Source of the DNA: Phytophthora quininea
Taxonomy: Eukaryota > Oomycota > Peronosporomycetes > Peronosporales > Peronosporaceae
Assembly: GCA_011947345.1 (NCBI GenBank)
Contig: JAAVTG010000661.1
Coordinates: 1 to 58,351, forward strand
Direction: 5' to 3'
Length of the DNA: 58,351 bases
This document shows positions 1 to 11,074 of the stretch, piece after piece; the stretch's first letter is position 1; every line of letters begins with the position of its first letter. Position numbers and translations under genes: made by a program. The notes under the pieces are model-generated. The model was not told the origin of the DNA. It saw nothing but the letters and a program-made list of their open reading frames with translations, and did not search any database.

Positions 1-1190
1 TGATATGATCCAACTCATAGTCAGGTTTCCGACACAACGAGTCGGCAAGCGTATTAAGCTTGCCCGGCTTGTATTCAACGCGGAGGTTATACTTCGCGAA
101 GAATGACAACCACCTAGCCATCCACAGGGACAAATGCGGCGTGTTGATGGCCGTCCGCAGACGCGTGGTCGATGTAGACCACAAAGTTCCGAGTACCCAA
201 GAGGTGTACTCGGGACTTAACAAGGGGGTTCTTCGAATCGTTGGCAGTGCCTGGAGCGACCCACGCTGCAGGCTTGCCTTGATGCTCTCGAGCCCATCCT
301 AATGGTGGAGCTCCCAGCGCCACCCATTGTCCTTCTTCAGGAGGTCTGACAAAGGCTTTGCAAGACCCGCATAGTCAGCACTGCACTTGTGCAGGTAGTT
401 GGCTAAGCCTAACCACTTCCGTAGATCCCTTTGTTATCGAGGAGTTGGTCTAGCCGCAATGGCCTTGACCTTGTCCAGGTCAGCGCGCACTACAGCGCTG
501 CTAACAAAGCAGCCGAGGACCTTGATCTCCTCAGTCGAAAAGATGCACTTGTCGATGTTGGTATAGAGCTTGTTGGCTCTCATGCTCTCAAACAGATGAC
601 GGAGGTGCTTCACATTCATCTCTATAGCCGTCTTACCTCCCTCAGCACGGCTGTGGACGAAAATATCGTCAAAGTACGTCTGCGTAAACGCACGCAATGG
701 TCTAAACAACTGAGTGACCAAACGATTGAATGTCGCCGGGGCATTCGATAGACCCTGTGGCATTACCAGTCACTTCCAGAGCATGCCACTAGGTGTGTTC
801 ACCGCGGTGAGCGAGATATCACTTTTCCGAATAAGGATCTGGTAGTATCTGTCCACCAGATCCAGCGCGCTGAAGAGTGTGCAGCCCGACATGTTGTCGA
901 GCAATACATCCTCGGGAGGTATTACGTCTGTGCCGGTATTGGCGTACCGTTCAGCTTGTTGTAAGCATGAACTAGCCGCCACTTTCCGTTCGGCTCCTGG
1001 ACGTCGAGTGCGGGGACTTCGACCCCTGCACCACGCCTGCCTTGGCGACAAAGAACGCGTCAATGACGTCGCTCTGCTCCCTCGATAGGGCCCATTGGCG
1101 TGTGACACAGTACTTCGTTACTTTCGTGCCAGGCACGAGGTCTATCTCGTGCCTTATCCCGCAGTCGGGAGGGATTGTCTAGGGTGGGTC
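1..1190 (-). pseudogene. Element A reverse transcriptase-RNase H, broken
   Basis: Copies retroelement RNA into DNA in the family. Seen here: the RT start near 1,190-1,100 (words like RHEIDLVPGTK and TRQWALSREQSDVIDAFF in shifting frames), then SALDLVDRYYQI at about 870, the catalytic YFDD box at 665-676 followed by IFVHSRAE, and ADLDKVKAIAARPTPR. Positions 430-1 hold the RNase H part (LLGTRNFVVYIDHAS and, in another frame, WLSFFAKYNLRVEYKPG). At least three frames are needed to read it through. The catalytic aspartates of the YFDD box are intact, so decay is by frame breaks rather than by loss of the site. Confidence 0.85.
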
Positions 1191-1194
1191 CTTT

Positions 1195-2082
1195 GACACT
1201 ACACATCCTCAAACAACTCCTTCACTAAAGGATATAATGGGTCCTTCGGGTTCTTGAGGATCTTCGAACCCATACGCGACGCGCGCTTTCTCTCAACTCC
1301 TCCAGGACAGCTTCGTTCATTACGGAGGAGGAGTTCAACTCTCAGGAGTGGGCTCTCGCCGAAGGAGCACCATCTCCAATATTTACGGCCATTAACTCGG
1401 CCAAGAAGTCCTCTATTGCGAGTTATTCGAGGTTCAGCAGCTCTGAGACATCAGACAGTGGCGCCAACCTGATGGCCCCTGCCTTTATTCGCCTTCCGGT
1501 CACGCCGTCGAAGTTACAGAAACAGCCTTCGACCGGCACTGACCCAGGAGCCTGTGAACTCCTGCTCCAAGTCTCTACAGACTTCATCGGGCTGGTACTC
1601 TACCAAGCCCGGCTTACGCCGACGGCGGAGAGTTTCCTTACTCACGCCCGACGACACATCAGCAGCAACGCCTTGAGTCTCCATGACTCCTAGCGGAACT
1701 ATGTTACCCGCTTTGCTGTGTGGAACTATGTTACCCACATCGGGGGCCACTACCTCGACTTCCCCATCAGTTATAGTCTGAGCGACTTTGCGTGGAGCTT
1801 CGCTATCCACGCACGGAGCCAGTTCCTCGGCGTCCGTATCAGTTAGGGTCTGAGCGACCTTGCGTGGGACTCTGTTATTCACGCCTGAAGCGGCTTCAAC
1901 GGCCTTCACGACAGCATCTGCTGTTTGCGGAACTATGTTACCCGCTTGTGAACCTACCACCTGGTCAGTGCTCGCTGGCAGTGCCATAGTCGACGCTCGC
2001 ATTGCGTTACGACACTGAGCGTCGGGTTCTGTGAACAATACAGACCCATACGCTGGGTAGGAAGAATTGCCCGCTGCCTTGG
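1195..2082 (-). pseudogene. Element A protease-RT linker with short peptide repeats
   Basis: A 210-residue open stretch (2,146-1,514) joins protease and RT. It is low in complexity and carries internal repeats: GNIVP at least three times and PRKVAQT(L/I)TD twice. At DNA level the repeats are visible as several copies of ggaactatgttacccgc between 1,695 and 1,960. Such linkers are poorly conserved in this Gypsy group; no catalytic motif is visible. Confidence 0.6.
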
Positions 2083-2867
2083 TCACCTTTGGCCCGGGAG
2101 CGTTGCTCGCGACGGGTGTTGCGGACACCACCGCAACCACTTCCATTGGCTCTCCGACACTGCCGCGTCCTGGCGGCCTTTTAGCGCACCGCGCGTCCTG
2201 ACAGAGGTGATAGCATGGCTCACCAAAGCTCTGTCAGAGACCGCAGGCCGGCTAGCTGCAATGGCTTTGCCGCGCCAATCAATCCAGGGCTCGTGCTTCT
2301 CAAGCCACGGCATGCCCAGGGTCAATTCGTACTCATCCATCTTGAGGACAATGAACTATTCAACACTGTCAAAGTCCTCAAACTTGACAGTCAGCTCCAT
2401 ATGGACCTTTGGTACTTCTACCACCGTACCATCGGTTAGTCTCTCACGGCGACCAGCCCGTCCCCTTTGCTCTCCCGTAGAGCGTCGGTGAACTTGTCGT
2501 GATTCCTCGCGACAGTCTGGCGACGGGCAAAATTCTTGCTCGCCCCAGAGTCGATCAAAACTTTAAGAGAATCACTGTATCCTTCTACACTTACGTGTAC
2601 TACAAGCAGCCCACCGCTGCCTTTCTCCGCTTCGAGAGTGCAAAGACTCTCAGGGGCTAAGCCTCCATGGCGTGCGCCACCCGCACGCCACTCATGGGAA
2701 CCTAGTTTCTCCCCAGTAGGGCGCCCCGCCCCTACTGGTGCCCGGCGTTCCCCGGACGCTTGGGGTGCGGCCTTTGCCAGCGACCCTTCAAGCCCCGAGA
2801 TCTGTAGGGCATTTTCCGTTGTCCTCCAGCAGGACAGACACGTGCTATGTGTCCGAAACGTCCGCAA
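2083..2867 (-). pseudogene. Element A aspartic protease
   Basis: Retropepsin-like protease that would cut the element polyprotein. The active-site box reads LIDSGASKNFARR at about 2,560-2,520; the flap and C-terminal half continue in another frame and end with LTLGMPWLEKHEPWIDW at about 2,330-2,270 (consensus (I/L)LG(M/L)PWL). One frame break lies between 2,436 and 2,340. The same arrangement and very similar boxes occur in element P at 39,775-40,179, so A and P belong to one clade. Confidence 0.82.
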
Positions 2868-3176
2868 TCATAGCAGCAAACGTCTCTCTGCTCGGCCAGT
2901 CCCAAATCCATAGGAACTGGTCCCCCGTCGGCTCCATTACTGGGAGCCCCGTGCGCCGCGCTTCCTGGCGCACCGTTCTTATGCCAAGCAGAGGCAGGAG
3001 TACAAACCTGTGCGTGGCTATACTCTTCTTGGAGAGCGACTTGTATCGCCTTCTCCATGGTACCGGCCTGCACGCGGAACAACTGCGTGCGGGCCGGGCT
3101 TACTAAGTCGTCCATGAACACAGTCACCTTGATGTGTTCAGATAGAAGTCCCTACCATAGATGCCGCCAGCACGTG
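2732..3176 (-). pseudogene. Element A gag C-terminal part with zinc knuckle
   Basis: Capsid end and nucleocapsid of the structural protein. TVFMDDLVSPARTQLFRVQ near 3,125 is the typical end of the oomycete Gypsy capsid domain, and CYDCGRFGHIARVC near 2,870 is a CX2CX4HX4C zinc knuckle. The reading is cut at 3,176 by the target site of element B; the missing N-terminal half is at 20,842-21,386 on the same strand. Confidence 0.85.
3171..3176. repeat. Left target-site duplication of element B (CACGTG)
   Basis: CACGTG directly before the first base of the left LTR is repeated directly after the last base of the right LTR (20,836-20,841). The duplicated target is itself a palindrome. The element A gag sequence resumes on both sides, confirming a simple insertion. 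Confidence 0.9.
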
Positions 3177-4954
3177 TGACACGATGTGAAACTGGATATT
3201 TTTCTATGGGATGCGTTGGGCGCGTAATGACGGCACGTGATTGGATAGTTTGAATATTTGAACGAGCAGTTACAAGTGCGTACAAGTGGGAGTAGGCTTC
3301 GGCGCAGCTGCGCTGGACGCGGGAGGTCTACCAAGGAGATGTCTATAGGCTGGGAAGTGCGCGCAAGGGTGATACGAATACACCCTTGACACGGATTTGC
3401 ACTCAGTCCTGGCCACCCTCACAGTGAAGACAGGTCGCCTCATCGAAGAGGTCAAATCGCCGCACGGAACGTATCCGTGTGTGCGACCTGTCCCTGCCTT
3501 GGTCGCGGAATTAACTGCTGCGATAAAAGACTCCGCCGCACCCGCAGTGAACACCAGGCCACCCTTGCCCGCACATTGTATCTCCAAGATGTTCACATAC
3601 AAGTTCCAAGACTATGCCGACACGAGTGCGTCCAATGTGACGATGACTCTTGGACGCACATTGCGCTCCATACGTCGACATATGAATTCCAAGTCTACTG
3701 TACACCAAGTGCGCCCAAGGTCCATGATGACCCTTGGACGCATATTCGTCCAGGTATAGAATTGACCATTGGCCGCACATGCAGTTATATGGAGTTCATT
3801 ATGTGTGTCGACTACTATGGAGTGCACATGCGTCCAAGCCCAACCCGCGTCCAAGCCTCAATTGACCTGAGCCTTGGACGCACATTTGTTCCTAAGGAGC
3901 CAGTTTGTGTGGAATGATTGCGCCAAGTTGACCTTCGGGCAAGAATCCAGTGGAAGTGTCGAGTCGACAGGTTCCCCACTATACTAAGATCAAGATGTCT
4001 GTATAAGACTGATTTGTACCCAGAATCCTGGACACGTAGGACGCCAGAGAAGACTTAGATAAAAACAAACAGAGAGTTCGATTTGCCTTGAAACCCCGAA
4101 GTGGTCTTCGAAGCAGGTTTCCTGATAGACTGCGTGCAGGCTTGAAGGACAAGACGGCCCCAGCGTCGCCGGAGCTCCCCACCCGTCAAAGTCAAGTCAA
4201 GTTGGGTAGGGGATCTTAGGCTTGCGCCGAGGGTTCCCCCATTCCATATCCCAGTTGGGCCGTCTTCTCCGTGGGCGATCACCCATTTCATATTCACCCT
4301 CCCAAGTGCGCTAGCAGTTAGCGTACAAAGGCAAACCGGAATCGGAACTGCGTTCAAGGATCAAGAGAGGGCCTAGGTTGGCCAGAGTACTCTCGGGCTC
4401 CGGAAGGTTACAAGTGTGAAGGCCAGTGGGCCAAGTGTATTCCCTCGCGAGAGGTGGTGCGCGTTCGTCAAGGAGTGTCCAAGGTGACCCGAGTGTCTTG
4501 GACGCATATTCCTGAATCTACTCGGCTATAGACCCCCGTCCAAGGGTCTCAAAGAATAAGAGACGGCTGCATATTTGTGCGTTTGCACATCGGACTCTTT
4601 GTATTGTTGGTTCTACGTGGAGGAGTTTCTCCTCAGTCAAGGCCCACCTCGTCACCTTCGCCGCAGAAGTGCGTCCAAGGGTGGTCGAGTCCCCAACCAA
4701 GTTCTCCAAGTCCGACCACTGAACCAAGGCTGCCTGGTGGTAAATCCGGTCCGCCAGATCTAGCGATCGAACCCACAGGGATTGCCACAAGGTCACACGC
4801 CAAAGGACCCTTGGACGCAGATTGGCGACTACTGATCTGCGCCCAACCTTCCTTCTCGAGTTCGTTCAAGGTTCTCCTGGGCTACGAGCTTCACCGTCCG
4901 CGGTGCCGCTATACAAACACCTCCTGGGCGAAAAGTTTCATCGGCCTTCGCCAG
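3177..4954 (+). repeat. Element B left LTR
   Basis: 1,778 bp direct repeat of 19,057-20,835, with TG...CA ends. It holds eight exact copies of TTGGACGCA or its complement, several as inverted pairs: 3,627-3,635 with 3,650-3,658 (14 bp apart), and TGCGCCCAA 3,710-3,718 with 3,734-3,742 (15 bp apart). No coding sequence is supported in it; the short ORFs it contains are non-conserved. Confidence 0.93.
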
Positions 4955-4958
4955 AGCT

Positions 4959-4976
4959 GGTGCGCGTGCCCGGATC
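4959..4976 (+). other. Element B primer binding site
   Basis: TGGTGCGCGTGCCCGGAT lies four bases after the LTR. It begins with TGG (complement of CCA) and its length fits a T-arm plus acceptor stem of a tRNA; I cannot name the tRNA. A diverged version, with the shared tail CGTGCCCGGATCT, follows the LTR of element D near 42,113-42,122, which supports both the site and the B-D relationship. Confidence 0.6.
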
Positions 4977-5067
4977 TGGTTGCCTACGATTTCACCGGCA
5001 TCCAAGGTTCAAGTGGTATCTTATTGGAGATTTGCATTCAAGGACTCGTCTACGCTCGACTACTGCT

Positions 5068-8000
5068 ATGGTTGGGGGACGAGGAAGCGCAAAGAAGGCG
5101 GGTCGTGGTGACGCTGGGCAAGCGCCTTCGCGTCAGTCACGCCGCGTGAAGGGCATGCCGCCCGAGCAACATGATGATCTGGATAAAGTGTTGAAGGATG
5201 CTCGGAAGCGGAAGTCCCAGGACACATCTGCGTCCAAGGGTGGTTCGCTGATCGCTGAACCCGAAACCCACGACATTGCCTCTGTGGCAGTTGAGGCGAC
5301 GGGTGAAGGCGATCTGCGTCCAATCTCGGATGCAATGTGCGCCCAAGGTTCGCAAACTCTGGATGAAGTGCGTCCAGGGAATGCTCAGGCGTCACAGGAA
5401 GGCGCCGATTTGGTTGTGTCCCCGGAGAAAGTTGGAGTCCCCGACTCTGCGTCACCGGGAGGTGAGTGGTGTGGTGCTTGAACGCACTCTCACAGTGGTG
5501 GTGGAAGAGTCGAAAGAGGCTACCCCAGAAATGCTTGGGGTGAATCTGCGCCCAAGTCTGCATCTGGGCCAGACTCTGCGTCCAAGCCTGATGGCCCTGC
5601 TCGAGATGCCTGTGAAGCTTCATCGCAGCCTCAGGCTCTGGTCCCTGCGACGTGCGCGGATGGTGAAGACAAGGTTCACCCAAGTCCAGAAAACGCCATC
5701 CGCGCCCAAGGGCCATCCCCTGAGGAAGTACGTGCAAGGGCCTATGTCGCCGACCAAGTGCGTCGCTGGGAGAGAACGAATGCTGGACCTGTGGTTCCGC
5801 CGAACCTTGTGTACCAGTGGTCATCTACGCCCAACGCTATGGAGTATCGGCGACACGCGTCTTGGACATGGACGTACATTGGAATCGTGTTGCAAGCGGG
5901 AGGCCAAGGTGCACTTTGGCTTGGAAATCTCCGCCCTGAGAGATGGTCCTTCGGCGCGGCGCAGGACCTGACTGGAGTGCAGACACCAGTCGAATGGTTT
6001 AGCGGACGCGAGTGCACAGCTCTCATCCAGACTCTGTTGTACGACGGTGGGTTTAGGTTCGACAACCTAGTCCCGGAATGGTATTTGGCTCGTGCGTCGA
6101 GGGTTCCCCTGGACATCACGCGCGGAGTGGCCAGAGATCTGCAACGCGCCTTGGCCGCAGAACTGCTCGAATGGCGGCAGCTGACCGCAGGGGTTAATTG
6201 TCACGAAGTTCGCGCCCTAACTGCACAGTCCGTGGGGTTGAACGCACTTTGGCATCTGAGGCTCCAACCCAATCTGTGTCCAATGATCAAGACACCAGTG
6301 TTGACATGGAAGTCGACCAGGAGGATGTCGATGCATTTGGGTATGAGTTTGCCTGGAAGCTGTCTACCTCGGGACTGTCGATGCAGGTGGCCCCGAGTGT
6401 GTCATCAGCAGGCGAACCTGCGCCCAAGCGTCACCAACTTGGTCATCCGCGTCCAAGCGTCACCCCGCCACTAGCGTCGACCCCATCTCTGAGCTCGTTG
6501 CCTTCGAGATTGCCGTCGGAGACTACGTCAAGCTTGACGGCTGGCATTGGGCGTCTTGTCATCCGAGACGGCGAGGGAGCCTTGGGCGCAGACGCGCCCA
6601 TGGGACCAGCCCCGGTCCCTACCTCCATTGGACAAGTGGGGTCGTCAGATGTGTCGTGGCCTACCACGCAGACATCGCGGGACAGCTCTTCGTCGTCTTC
6701 GATGATGTCGACGGGACATGGTGCCTCGGCGCACATGCCATATGCCGGACCAGTGGCCCGAGTGTTCACTGCTCGCTCAGCTGGAGGAGGTTTCGACGGT
6801 GGAGGTTTTGGTACCATTACCCGCACAGTATATCCTCCGAATCACGCTGGCCGCAGTCGGGCATCAGCCGGAGCATTGCCCGCACCCCTGAGTCAAGTCG
6901 AACCTTGGCCGCAGGTGGTGATGGCGATGACCCGGACTCAGAGCCGAGTGATCCGGACGATGATCTCGGAGAAAGTGCTGACCAGCCAAGGGGCGAAGGC
7001 AGTCTTGGACGCGGACCCCCTGCGCATAACTCTGAACGCAGTTTCCGCTCAGCGGTGTCAGTTTCGTCTCGAACTTCCCGAACGTCGCAAGTGGCAGTCA
7101 ACATTTTGCGCCAGGAGCAAGACGAAATGGCCAGGATGCGTCGAGAGTCCAAGAAGCATCGAGCTGAAGACCAGCGTGTCCAACGCGAGTTGCACCAGGA
7201 AATCCAGGAGTCCCTCGCGGAGATGCGCGCTGTCCAGGAATCGATATTGCGCCCAGTTACCTCCCAGGTGCACCGTGGGCGTATTCCGCTGGAGACGTCT
7301 TCGGGCTTGAACGCTCATGATACTCCCGACATCCAGGAGGTCTTGCGAAGGGAACGCAAACGCTTGGAAGCAACTTACGCCGAGCGCTTAATGGCGCATA
7401 CGGCCCAGGCAGACGCCCACCTTCAGGAGTTCCTGAAGCAGCGCGAGGCCCAGGCAGAAGCGGAGCGTGCGCGATGGATCGAGGAGACGAGCGCCGGGTT
7501 GAGTGCGCAGGTGGCAGCCTTGCAGCAGGCGGTGGTGAGCAGTCAGGAGGAGCGGGAGCAAGAGAGAGGGCGGCCGAGAACCGGCAGCGATTCCAGGCCA
7601 GTCAGTTGCGCGACCTTCGGGCGACATTGTCCCAAGTTCAAGGATCGCAAGCGACCCCTCGCTCTCATTTGACAACCCCGATCAAGCCTGAGTATGAGAC
7701 CACCCCTCAACTTGCAACTCAGAAATATGGTGTGGATCACACCTCGAAATTCCGAGAAGCGACGGCTGCACAGACTGCGACGCAAGTTGCCTCCGCCAGA
7801 ACGCCCGCATCGGGAGGCACGAGCAGAGCGAATATGCGCCCAAGGTCGGTCTGGCGGACAAGGCAGAGACTGCGTTCAAGACAGCGCAGACATCCATAGT
7901 GAAGGCTACCTTCCAGGAGGGAAATGGGAACAAGGTGCCCGACAAAAGGCTAAGAAGAAGGCGCCCAAGAAGTCGAAGCGTAACCCAGATCCCTCGTCCT

Positions 8001-9378
8001 CGGAGTCGAGCTCCGACCCGGATTCGAGTCCAAGCTCCAGTGACGGTGATAGTGTGCAGGATCTAGTGGCTCAAGCAGCAGCTCAGGTGATGACCTGCGG
8101 GCGAACCTGACTTCGACAACCACGAACGCAGATGGGTCCACGGTGTGGACGTATCGTCCGTATATAGCCTTCGATGCACTCCCCAGTTTGACAACAGCGC
8201 GCGTCTGGAAGACCGCGTGGGCTGGTGGGAACGGTTTAAGGACATGTGCGTCCAAGGTTCATGGTCTGACTCGATGAAGATTCGCCAGCTCCGAGCAAGG
8301 TTGCCCGCAGCTCTGCGAAACTGGTTAACCCAGCTGCCGCGAAGCTGGCGCTCAAACTGGAAGAGACTGTCCAAGCGTTTCAAAAGGCTCTACTGCGGGC
8401 AAGGAGGCTCGTACTATGAACGGTACTACACGATGAAGATGCGATCAGGGAGACCGCCCGCGAATTCCTGTACCGCTTGAATGCGGTCGCGATCAAGGCT
8501 GGGATCGAGTTCCGGAAGAAAGCGTCCAAGCGCGAGAGGCACATTCGTCGTTTCATTAAGAAGCTACGCGACCCTCAAGTTAAGACAGCCCTGCAGGGTG
8601 GAAGGTACAAGAGCGTTGAAGATTTGGAGCAGGCACTCAGGAGGCACGAAGAAGTGTGGTCAGAGGACGGGTCTGACTCGTCGCCTGCCCCCAAGGCTCG
8701 TGATGCACGTGCGGACAACCTTCCCCGAGACAAGTTCAGGCCTGGACGCAGACATGCGTTTGTCACCCAAGAGATAGATGAGGATCCCGACCTCGACGAG
8801 GAGAAGCATGTCCATTTCGATGGAGACTATGACGACGATGAGGAAGACGAAGATCGCCCTTCGCCGCAGGCCATGATCACCCGGCGCCCTGAAAGCAGAA
8901 GACAGGATGTGCGCCCAAGGGTCGATCTTCCCCGGTCCGATGCGCGTCCAAAGGTGCAAGATGTCTCGAACGCAGATGTGACTCGGCAGATTTACCGCGT
9001 ACTGGAGAGTGTGGGTGGAACCCACAACAGTCTCAGGGCAATGTGCGTCCAAGCCTCTCGTCACCTCGAAGGGATAACCTTCAACGCAGCAAGGGCTGTG
9101 ACCACTGCGGGAGTTGGACGCATAACATTGAAGACTGTTGGAAGGACACTATCTGTGACCGCTGTGGTGAACGTGGACACCCTACCCGCAGGTGCTGGAA
9201 GAAGCAGTGTGGGTTGTGTGGGAAGTACCATCGAGAGGGTCAGTGTGACGCGGCCAAGGCCTTCCAAGAGATCAAGGATCTCGCTCGCCAAGGTGCACTC
9301 AAGGACCTGCCCGACCACGTCAGGACACTGTTCCTCGACGAAGGTGCGGCCAATCCTGGGGATTCACAGTTAAACTAA
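5068..9378 (+). pseudogene. Element B gag, triple zinc knuckle, frame-broken
   Basis: Structural capsid protein of the element. The first ATG after the PBS with a coding look is at 5,068 (MVGGRGSAKKAGRG). The N-terminal 3 kb is low-complexity and spread over several frames. The capsid core is clear at 8,180-8,650: GWWERFKDM, KIRQLRARLPAALRNWL, then AVAIKAGIEFRKK and DPQVKTALQGGRYKSVEDLE. The nucleocapsid (9,090-9,240) has three zinc knuckles in a row: CDHCGSWTHNIEDC, CDRCGERGHPTRRC and CGLCGKYHREGQC. The stop is at 9,378. At least eight frame changes are needed. Element D has the same triple-knuckle layout at 43,720-43,890. The Arg/Glu-rich part at 7,090-7,600 is probably coiled coil. Confidence 0.8.
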
Positions 9379-9430
9379 CACGCCCGCTGGACGGGGTCCA
9401 GAACGCGTCGGGCGCGCGAAACCCCAGAGA

Positions 9431-11074
9431 TTGTGTGTCTTAGTGTATGTAGGCCCAGAGCTGAGAAAACGAAAACAAGATAACCAACAATGCATGACTA
9501 TACGTGAAGATCCGACTGCGCCCAACCATGACCAAGAGAGCCTTGAGCGCATATTGCGTCCAGAGCTCCCAGACGGCCAGGATCCAGTGGAGTTTCGACT
9601 GGAGCCTGGTGAAAGGTATGGCTGGTGGGAGGATCATGAAGTACCTGACAAACATGAGGTTGCCATGGTGCCCGGTGCCATCAACAACTTCCGCACCCAA
9701 ATCTTATTGGACTCAGGGGCGTCCGTGAGCATTGTGAGCTTTGACTTTGCGCGTAAGCTCGGGCTCAAGCTCAGGACGCAGAAGCTGATGAAGGTGTCAG
9801 GGTTGGGCGGAGTCCCGACGTATATCTCAGCTTACACCCAGGTGAAAATCACCCTTGGGTGGAGAGTGGTCTATATCATGACGATACTGGTTGCAAACAT
9901 CGGCGAAGGAGTGGACGTACTACTTGGGATGAACTTTATGTTCGCCGCAGGTGTGCGTCTATGTGTACGGGAAGGGATGGTACAGCTTCCGGACGAAGAA
10001 TCGATTCGAATGTGTGGAGGTCCACCCAGGCCCCGTGGCTTGAACTGGGAAGTGCTGGCCCCAGAAAGCATTTATCTGGAGCCCGGAGAGGCTGCTGTGG
10101 TGAAGATTCGCTACGGTCAGTCCAACCCTCAACGCGAGGTTGTATGGGCTGGACGCGGAGACCGATGGGTGACCACAATATTGTACGCAGCTCGCTCATG
10201 GCCGACTGCCGTCAAGGTTGTGAACATATCAAACCAGCAAGTTTGGATTGACACAAGGACATCTGTGGCCAGAGTTATGGAATACGGGCATTTCCCCACG
10301 GGGCGCTTTGTGCGTCCAGGGACACCACGTTACCAAGAGTGGCAACATATGATCTATGAAAACACATTGTCAAGGAAGGCAAGACTGCGTGCAGAGGAGG
10401 CTGAGCTCGCAAGAGCTGCCGAGCCTCCATGCGTCCCAAGGCCAGCGTACAACTGGCCGACCAAGATCATACCGCGGCCAGCAGACTGTAGCGCGGAGGT
10501 CCGTATTGCCAGACTCCAGACAACGTTGGACGCATGTTCCAGTGCGGAGTCAGCAAAGGCTGAACGCAGACCGGTGATGGTGGATGTGTGTACGCAGACT
10601 GTCTCAGATGGGACCCTGGGTGACCCGCACGTGAGTACGGACCAATGTGCCTCTAAGGGTCGTGTCACTCCTGGGAACGAAAGTTGCCAGGACGGTGTAT
10701 CTCGCATTGGCGGACTTACTCCGAGTGATGTGCGTTCAAAGGTCAAAGACGATGCGCCACCTTTGGACGCAGATGAGTATGGCTTGAGCACATATGAAGG
10801 CGGTTTTGAGCTTGACGACTTCCCGACACAAATTGCGTTGGGGACTCCGGTTGGAAGGCTTGAACGCGAGTACACTCGAGTCATGCGGGTGACTGCGGAA
10901 GAATTGGATCTGGAACCAGGAGTGTACATCCATGAAGGCAGCGAGCTTATGGCGCAGCTGCGAGATGAGCTGACAATGCTCCCTGAGCTTGAAGACCTCA
11001 CCCCTGTCTGTAACATCTTGGACGCAGATGTGGGCGTGCCAGGTGTTACCTCTCGGAAATGGAGGAAAAACTGA
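9431..11074 (+). CDS. Element B protease region of pol
   Basis: A 547-codon open frame after gag, in another frame. The retropepsin core is at 9,690-9,970: ILLDSGASVSIVSFDFARKLG holds the catalytic Asp, and DVLLGMNFMFAAGVRL is the second conserved box. The region after it (to 11,074) is an element-specific extension shared with element D (there 44,425-45,411), including GDRWVTTILY versus GDRWIPTIED, and YQEWQ versus YKEWQ. The start is uncertain because upstream codons before 9,500 are not conserved; it may be made as a gag-pol fusion by frameshift or from a separate start. Confidence 0.8.
   Translation: MCVLVYVGPELRKRKQDNQQCMTIREDPTAPNHDQESLERILRPELPDGQDPVEFRLEPGERYGWWEDHEVPDKHEVAMVPGAINNFRTQILLDSGASVSIVSFDFARKLGLKLRTQKLMKVSGLGGVPTYISAYTQVKITLGWRVVYIMTILVANIGEGVDVLLGMNFMFAAGVRLCVREGMVQLPDEESIRMCGGPPRPRGLNWEVLAPESIYLEPGEAAVVKIRYGQSNPQREVVWAGRGDRWVTTILYAARSWPTAVKVVNISNQQVWIDTRTSVARVMEYGHFPTGRFVRPGTPRYQEWQHMIYENTLSRKARLRAEEAELARAAEPPCVPRPAYNWPTKIIPRPADCSAEVRIARLQTTLDACSSAESAKAERRPVMVDVCTQTVSDGTLGDPHVSTDQCASKGRVTPGNESCQDGVSRIGGLTPSDVRSKVKDDAPPLDADEYGLSTYEGGFELDDFPTQIALGTPVGRLEREYTRVMRVTAEELDLEPGVYIHEGSELMAQLRDELTMLPELEDLTPVCNILDADVGVPGVTSRKWRKN

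Larger units (their letters stand above)
1..3176 (-). mobile_element. Ty3/Gypsy element A, pol and 3' gag part
   Basis: Left part of a minus-strand Gypsy retrotransposon cut in two by element B. Read right to left it shows the end of gag with a zinc knuckle, aspartic protease, linker, reverse transcriptase and RNase H; integrase and the 3' LTR lie beyond the left edge. The rest (gag start, PBS, 5' LTR) is at 20,836-21,703. The gag reading resumes across the 17.66 kb insertion: the piece before it ends in a sequence rich in K/Q with HIQQMHV, and the piece after it continues LAASM and then, after a frame break, EHIKVTVFMDDL. Frames are interrupted many times, so this copy is not active. Confidence 0.88.
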
